Shown here: positions 59,574 through 64,000 of the stretch, in pieces
Position numbering within the stretch: position 1 is the stretch's first letter
Layout: the number at the start of each line of letters is the position of its first letter
NCBI RefSeq assembly: GCF_030125375.1
Contig: NZ_JASJUU010000001.1
Location: 186,001-250,000 of the forward strand
Source: Pseudoalteromonas umbrosa
Lineage (GTDB): Bacteria > Pseudomonadota > Gammaproteobacteria > Enterobacterales > Alteromonadaceae
Length of the DNA stretch: 64,000 nucleotides
Direction of reading: 5' to 3'
Program-made: the position numbers and the translations under genes
The notes under the pieces: generated by a model
Told to the model about the DNA's origin: nothing
The model's database searches: none
The model's input: only the letters and a program-made list of their open reading frames with translations

Positions 59574-61688
59574 TTATTCCAAATCAAGCAACATAAGCTC
59601 TTTTTTGATGCTCACAAACTCAGAAAAATAAACTGTTTTTTCAGGCACGCTGATACCACTGATACTATCAATGTCCCTATCAAACTTGGCGAGTAAAGTT
59701 AACTGCTCTAATCTTGGGTGATATTGCCAGAGTGTATTGGTTGATGAGATGATATAGAGCTGTTCTTTATATGTAAATAGGCCTTGTGCTTCAATTCCGT
59801 CGAGCATAGACACGCTATGTCGCTCTTTATTAATTACTTTAAAAATTGACTTGCCTTCAAGAGTAAATAGATCGTCATTACGAGTGAGCAATGCTTTGTC
59901 GGTATCCTCGAAATACAAAGAGTGAAATTTTTGGGTATTTAAATTGAGTAGAGCAAGACTTGGGGTTGCATCCTTTAGTTGTTTTACTAAAAGTTGGCTA
60001 TTTCCTCTGTCTTGGTAGATTCCAAGGAGAGGGTAAGGGGTATTAATTGAAGAGAGTTTGCCACTTAAACTCAAGAGATACAGTTTCTTATTTGCAAGGA
60101 TAAATAACGCGCTTTCACTCTTGTTCCAAAGTATATCGACTGGAGTTATTGCGTCAGTGAAATTACTTAACTGAGAGTCTTTTTGGCTGCTTTGATTATG
60201 AAGCCAGACTTGTTCACTACCACTTCTTGATGAAATAAAGGCGACAAGCTTACCGTTTGGCTGCTGCTTGGCGTTAAACTCATCGACGTTACTACGTGAA
60301 AAAGTAGTCGATTCGCTCAGAGCCTGAGGTGAATGTGCATACCATTTTGTCAGGCCTATATCTCTATCAAAGTTACCCATTGAAGCAACAAGCTGGTTTT
60401 TACTTGGATGTATGGCTGGATACAATATTTTGTCAGTAGTGGGTTGTAAGTAGGCGTTGACTTCACCAGATAGGTTTATGCTTATTAACTGGTTGTTTTT
60501 AGATATTAATAGTAAGGGAGAATCAAATAACCAACGAATATGATTGATGTACGAAAAATTGTGATGCTCACCAAGCTCCACCTTATCTAAATCTAGTGTT
60601 TTCGGGTCGTAAATGCTTAACGTAAGGGGCATATACTTTTTGTACTCGATCCAAGCTAACTTATTTTGTGGCCGAGAGTAATCAAGTGCACTGATTGTTT
60701 TATTATCCACCTTGTGCAGTAGTTGAGTATTGTTTTTTACAATATCAAGCTGTTGTATAAAACTGTTTTGGGCTTGCCGGGTTATAAAAGCAATGGTTGA
60801 GTTAGTTAGCCAAACAGGTTGATTATGAGTATTTAATTCACAGTGATGATAAAGTGTGGAAGGTTGAGGAGAGACTTTTGCTAAGTGAAAAGAAATGCCT
60901 CGAATTTCATTACATGCCTGAAGCTTGTTTTTTTGTGTGGGATGCTCAGCTTTTACTATTGCGCTATTTGGAGTAGAGTTGCACTGTGCTTTACTGGTAA
61001 AGACAATACGTTCTCCATCTGGTGACCAACGCGGCACGCCATAATTACCCGCTTCTCTTGTAAGTAGATGTTCTTCACTTGTGCTTATTCTTCTAGCCCA
61101 AAGTTGATTTTTACAATTACCTAAAAAGCGTTGGAAAACAATGTATTGCCCATCTGGTGAAAAACTAGGCTTTTGCTCAATATTATCTGTTGCAGTTAAA
61201 GGTGTGAGCGATTTCACGGTCACGTCTGCTTGTATGGACACATGCCTTAATGACAACGTCATGATCACGCAACTCAGAAATACACTTATAATTAACCGCC
61301 AGCCGAACACCGGAGAAAGGCGTTGAATTAATGTTGTGGAGGAGTTATACCTGCTTGGCTCATTTTGATTCGGACTGTGCAATCTTACCTTTGGGATTAA
61401 ACTGTAACCAATTTTTGGGTAGGTTGCGATAACTTGTTGAGACCGAGCTGTGTCATTTAGTACTTTTCTGAGCTGACCTACGCAGCGTTGAATAGCATTG
61501 GCAGAGGTTACAGTATTTGGCCAAACGGTTCGTAAAATCGTCTCATGATTGACTACTCTCCCTTGGTTTTGGGCAAGGATGAGCAAAACTTGCATCACTT
61601 TTGGTTCAAGTGACGATGTGCCAATCTCTGTGGTAATTTGTGAGCGCGCCATATCAATATGCGCGGTGCCAATGTAAAACTCAACCAT
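59574..61688 (-). CDS. CadC/ToxR-type regulator with periplasmic TolB-like propeller
   Basis: A 704-residue one-component transmembrane regulator. Residues about 1-105 form an OmpR-type winged-helix DNA-binding domain (LEPKVMQVLLILAQNQGRVV, ILRTVWPNTVTSANAIQRCV, YPKIGYSLIPKV). A single helix lies at about 131-150 (WRLIISVFLSCVIMTLSL). From about 165 to the end, repeated PD40/WD-like units (KPSFSPDGQYIVFQRF, VPRWSPDGERIVFTSK) predict a periplasmic beta-propeller that would sense a ligand or partner. The binding targets are unknown. It runs divergently from the metallo-beta-lactamase-fold gene, a plausible target, and its 3' end faces the peptide gene. Confidence 0.85.
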   Translation of the reverse strand: MVEFYIGTAHIDMARSQITTEIGTSSLEPKVMQVLLILAQNQGRVVNHETILRTVWPNTVTSANAIQRCVGQLRKVLNDTARSQQVIATYPKIGYSLIPKVRLHSPNQNEPSRYNSSTTLIQRLSPVFGWRLIISVFLSCVIMTLSLRHVSIQADVTVKSLTPLTATDNIEQKPSFSPDGQYIVFQRFLGNCKNQLWARRISTSEEHLLTREAGNYGVPRWSPDGERIVFTSKAQCNSTPNSAIVKAEHPTQKNKLQACNEIRGISFHLAKVSPQPSTLYHHCELNTHNQPVWLTNSTIAFITRQAQNSFIQQLDIVKNNTQLLHKVDNKTISALDYSRPQNKLAWIEYKKYMPLTLSIYDPKTLDLDKVELGEHHNFSYINHIRWLFDSPLLLISKNNQLISINLSGEVNAYLQPTTDKILYPAIHPSKNQLVASMGNFDRDIGLTKWYAHSPQALSESTTFSRSNVDEFNAKQQPNGKLVAFISSRSGSEQVWLHNQSSQKDSQLSNFTDAITPVDILWNKSESALFILANKKLYLLSLSGKLSSINTPYPLLGIYQDRGNSQLLVKQLKDATPSLALLNLNTQKFHSLYFEDTDKALLTRNDDLFTLEGKSIFKVINKERHSVSMLDGIEAQGLFTYKEQLYIISSTNTLWQYHPRLEQLTLLAKFDRDIDSISGISVPEKTVYFSEFVSIKKELMLLDLE

Positions 61689-61907
61689 TGAGTGCCTTTA
61701 GTATGCTGTATTTGTAGTACCTGTTATTGCTCAAAGTTAGTATAACGATACGGCTAGTTTTTTCTAGCGATATTTTTATGCTATCTATCTGTTAAATATA
61801 CATAAAAAAACCGCAGCTTTTCTCTAGTAAAACTTTAGGTCAATTATATTGCGCATCTTTTCAAGACCTCGACAATGGCACCTAATAAAAATAAAGAGTA
61901 ATAAAAA

Positions 61908-63071
61908 ATGAGAAAACAGCTTATATGGGGCATTTTGGCCTGCAGCGTTATATTTTCCCACTTTTCCTTTTCGAAATCGTCGCTTTTACCCACCTTAACC
62001 AAGGTGCGTGATCATGTGTATAACTTAGACATTGGTTACAATACAAATGTTGGGATTGTTATTGGGGATGAGCACGTTGTGCTTATAGAGTCGGGGTTTG
62101 GTAAGTCATCGAATAATAAAATAATTGAAGCAGTGATGTCTCTCACTGATAAGCCTATCAAATATGTAGTCAATTTACATATGCATGGTGATCATACCGG
62201 AGGTAATAAATTTTTTGCGTCTATGGGAGCAACGATTATCAATCAAGCTAATGTTATTTACAGTGCAGACTATGATAAGTATTTCCCTACGAGTAATCGT
62301 TTGCATTTTAAAGATAAGTTGGTGCTTGAGTTAGGAAACGAAACTATATATTTAGAGCATATAATCGCTCATACTTTTGATGATGCAGTAATATATCTTA
62401 AAAAAGGGAATGTATTTTTTATAGGAGAAAATATCAGACCACAGCACGTCGTAGATCCTGGGGTTTTGGGGATGAAAAGTTTTAATATATGGGGTAAGGA
62501 AGCATTAGAAGTGATTAACGATGATACAGTTATTGTGCCTGCGCATGGTAAAGCGATTATCAATAAGCAAGAGCTGATAGAGTATAGGAAAAACTACGTT
62601 GCTTGGTTCAATCGTTTCGATCAACTATTTCGAGAGGGAAAATCAAAGGAACAGTTGTTGGCAGATAAGCCTGCCAGGGAAATTGCTGCGAAGCTAAACT
62701 TAGACAATAACCCTAAACATACGGAGTACTATGGTCACTATGTCACTGATATAGTTGAAGGTGATATTGATGTACCTGTGACATTTTCTGACTCACAACT
62801 TGAGGGATATATAGGCCGTTATGTAGCAAATGGTAAGCCTGACATTGTTATTGAATTACTTGATGGGCAGCTAATCATGAAGCAATTAGCCAGCATTATT
62901 TCGTGGATAAAACCTCACCATCATGATGAGTTTAAAGTGATGACGTACAATGGTGGAACTGTGGTATTTGAGCGAGACAAACAAGGCTATGTGACTAAGG
63001 TCAAAACGTATCCACATGAGCGTGCGAATAACAAAGAAAAGTATCAAGGAATATTTGTGAAGCAGCTCTAA
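61908..63071 (+). CDS. Secreted metallo-beta-lactamase-fold hydrolase
   Basis: A 387-residue exported hydrolase. Signal peptide about residues 1-24. The metal-binding motif HMHGDHTGG gives H91, H93, D95 and H96 (HxHxDH), with later family motifs HTFDDAVIYL, FFIGENI and VIVPAHGKAI, consistent with a di-zinc site in a metallo-beta-lactamase fold. Residues about 285-387 form an additional C-terminal domain (LEGYIGRYVANGKPDIVIEL) also seen in serine-hydrolase relatives. The reaction is not known; lactonase, phosphodiesterase or beta-lactamase activity are all possible. It is transcribed divergently from the CadC/TolB-like regulator, with 219 bp between, and is likely under its control. Confidence 0.85.
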   Translation: MRKQLIWGILACSVIFSHFSFSKSSLLPTLTKVRDHVYNLDIGYNTNVGIVIGDEHVVLIESGFGKSSNNKIIEAVMSLTDKPIKYVVNLHMHGDHTGGNKFFASMGATIINQANVIYSADYDKYFPTSNRLHFKDKLVLELGNETIYLEHIIAHTFDDAVIYLKKGNVFFIGENIRPQHVVDPGVLGMKSFNIWGKEALEVINDDTVIVPAHGKAIINKQELIEYRKNYVAWFNRFDQLFREGKSKEQLLADKPAREIAAKLNLDNNPKHTEYYGHYVTDIVEGDIDVPVTFSDSQLEGYIGRYVANGKPDIVIELLDGQLIMKQLASIISWIKPHHHDEFKVMTYNGGTVVFERDKQGYVTKVKTYPHERANNKEKYQGIFVKQL

Positions 63072-64000
63072 TATGATGCTTTGAGTAAGGCCTATTCAAG
63101 TTATTTTGAGTCTTATTTCTGGCAAACATCTATTTTAAGGTGTCTGCCATTGCTTGGCAAAGGGTGAGGTTTGGAGCTACTGTGTATTCAGCTATTGTAT
63201 TTTTTTAGATAAGTTTCAGGTTTTCCATGTCAATACAAAGAGCTACGCATTGATATCTGTTAAATCAGTATGAGATGACACTGCGTCTTACGCGAAATGG
63301 TGGCGAGTAGACTGATAATCAGAAAAAGCAGTTGTAGTATTTTTCGCCTCTTTCTTCATAGCTTCTCAGAAAAAGCGTTGCTATAAAATTGGTTTTGTAG
63401 CGGGCTGTTCTTTTAGAAATAAGTTTATTTCTTGCCAATGATAGTGATACCGTTTAATCAAGGTGAATATCTGTATGAAATTAAAGCTAAAAATTTATAA
63501 AAAATAAGTTAGTTAGGTTGTGTTGTAACTTCATAAGCTTGTAGAGCAGGTCAGCACACAAAAGCGTGGCTATTTGCCTTCTATATTCAAACCACACCGA
63601 TCTGATTTAACTAAACGTTTGGTAGTCAATTGTGTTTAAAGGTTTCTAGACAGGTATAAAATTAAATCAGCTTTCACAGTTATATATTTTTATACACTAT
63701 ATATGCATTATTTTATATTTTTTAAAATTAATATTCACCTGGGTTAATGGGTTGTTTTTTGGTGTGAATTTTTTGTTTTTTAATTGCGTTATTTAAAACT
63801 AAAATAGATGTTTTTTTGAACTTTAGCTTACAAGCTTCGTTTTATTGTACACCAGTATTATGAGTCTTTTTATCCCTGAAGGTATACACTTAGATAAGAA
63901 ATACACTCTCAAGCTATGGGGTTTAAAGTTTAAATTCATTACTTTTCAATGGTTTGTTTTTTTCTTCTTTGATTTGCGGTAAATGGGGTTGGTAATAATT
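63072..64000. other. Gene-poor end of the window
   Basis: About 930 bp without a supported gene. An imperfect hairpin near 63121-63151 may end the hydrolase transcript. At 63475-63507 a frame reads MKLKLKIYKK then stop, preceded by AAGGTGAATA; this resembles the opening of the GG-motif peptide genes and could be a truncated member. The last 350 bases are very AT-rich. Confidence 0.45.

Noticed and set aside
1..64000. Search for CRISPR arrays, prophage modules, insertion sequences, tRNA genes and integrase sites
   Set aside because: I saw no regularly spaced repeats, no transposase or integrase genes and no tRNA-like cloverleaf. The only long repeat is the 824-bp duplication.

Overview
The window looks like chromosome from a marine gammaproteobacterium of the Pseudoalteromonas/Alteromonadales type. 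This is inferred from low GC content, many secreted hydrolases and lipoproteins, TonB-dependent receptors, a lysyl-endopeptidase-like protease with PKD and chitin-binding modules, and protein style; no rRNA or other taxonomic marker is present. I saw no tRNA, rRNA, CRISPR array, phage module or insertion sequence.

Layout. 0.6-9 kb: a giant PKD/Ig-type lipoprotein, an RDD membrane protein, a membrane-anchored HEAT-like protein, a tiny Sec-exported RTX-repeat protein and a nucleotidyltransferase-like protein. 8.9-15.2 kb: a COG0523/CobW GTPase without the usual CxCC motif, a Dcp-type M3 peptidase, an alkaline phosphatase lipoprotein and a DUF1579-like protein. 15.3-17.7 kb: a Cys-rich exported protein and a His-rich TonB receptor (metal uptake?). 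18.3-24.4 kb: a second giant lipoprotein, paralogous to the first but with a leucine-rich-repeat tail. 24.9-35 kb: two beta-lactamase-fold or unknown secreted proteins, small secreted proteins, a beta-domain/HEAT pair, a secreted serine protease and a GNAT protein. 35-45.4 kb: a TPR sensor kinase, a duplicated DUF4386 membrane gene next to an AraC-type regulator and the remnant of its lost twin, a serine hydrolase, a Kelch protein and a pair of small exported proteins, one frameshifted. 46-59.4 kb: the most interesting part. 59.6-63 kb: a CadC/TolB-like regulator and a secreted metallo-beta-lactamase-fold protein.

The 46-59 kb block combines a siderophore-type TonB receptor, a divergent RND pump plus adaptor, a nicotianamine-synthase-like enzyme, an MFS exporter, a small hotdog-fold protein, and an ABC-2 exporter (one ATPase, two permeases). 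Palindromes closely resembling the gammaproteobacterial Zur box (ATGTTATAnTATAACAT) precede the receptor, the synthase operon and the ABC operon. Two more lie upstream of the alkaline phosphatase (15 of 16 fixed positions) and the COG0523 GTPase (13 of 16). My reading is a zinc-starvation regulon centred on a nicotianamine-like metallophore: made by the synthase, exported by MFS and/or RND, and re-imported by the TonB receptor. This is a prediction from sequence; no opine dehydrogenase (CntM-like) is present, so the product would differ from staphylopine or pseudopaline, or need an enzyme encoded elsewhere.

A second theme is a dispersed family of very short genes. They encode peptides with a Lys-rich start (M-K-x-K-L-N-K-K type), a Gly-Gly site and a Cys-containing tail, resembling precursors of ribosomally made natural products. 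Intact members are at 59244-59399 and 38372-38515. A member that has lost its start codon and gained a stop lies at 31111-31278, and a possible leader stub lies at 63475. No recognisable modification enzyme is adjacent.
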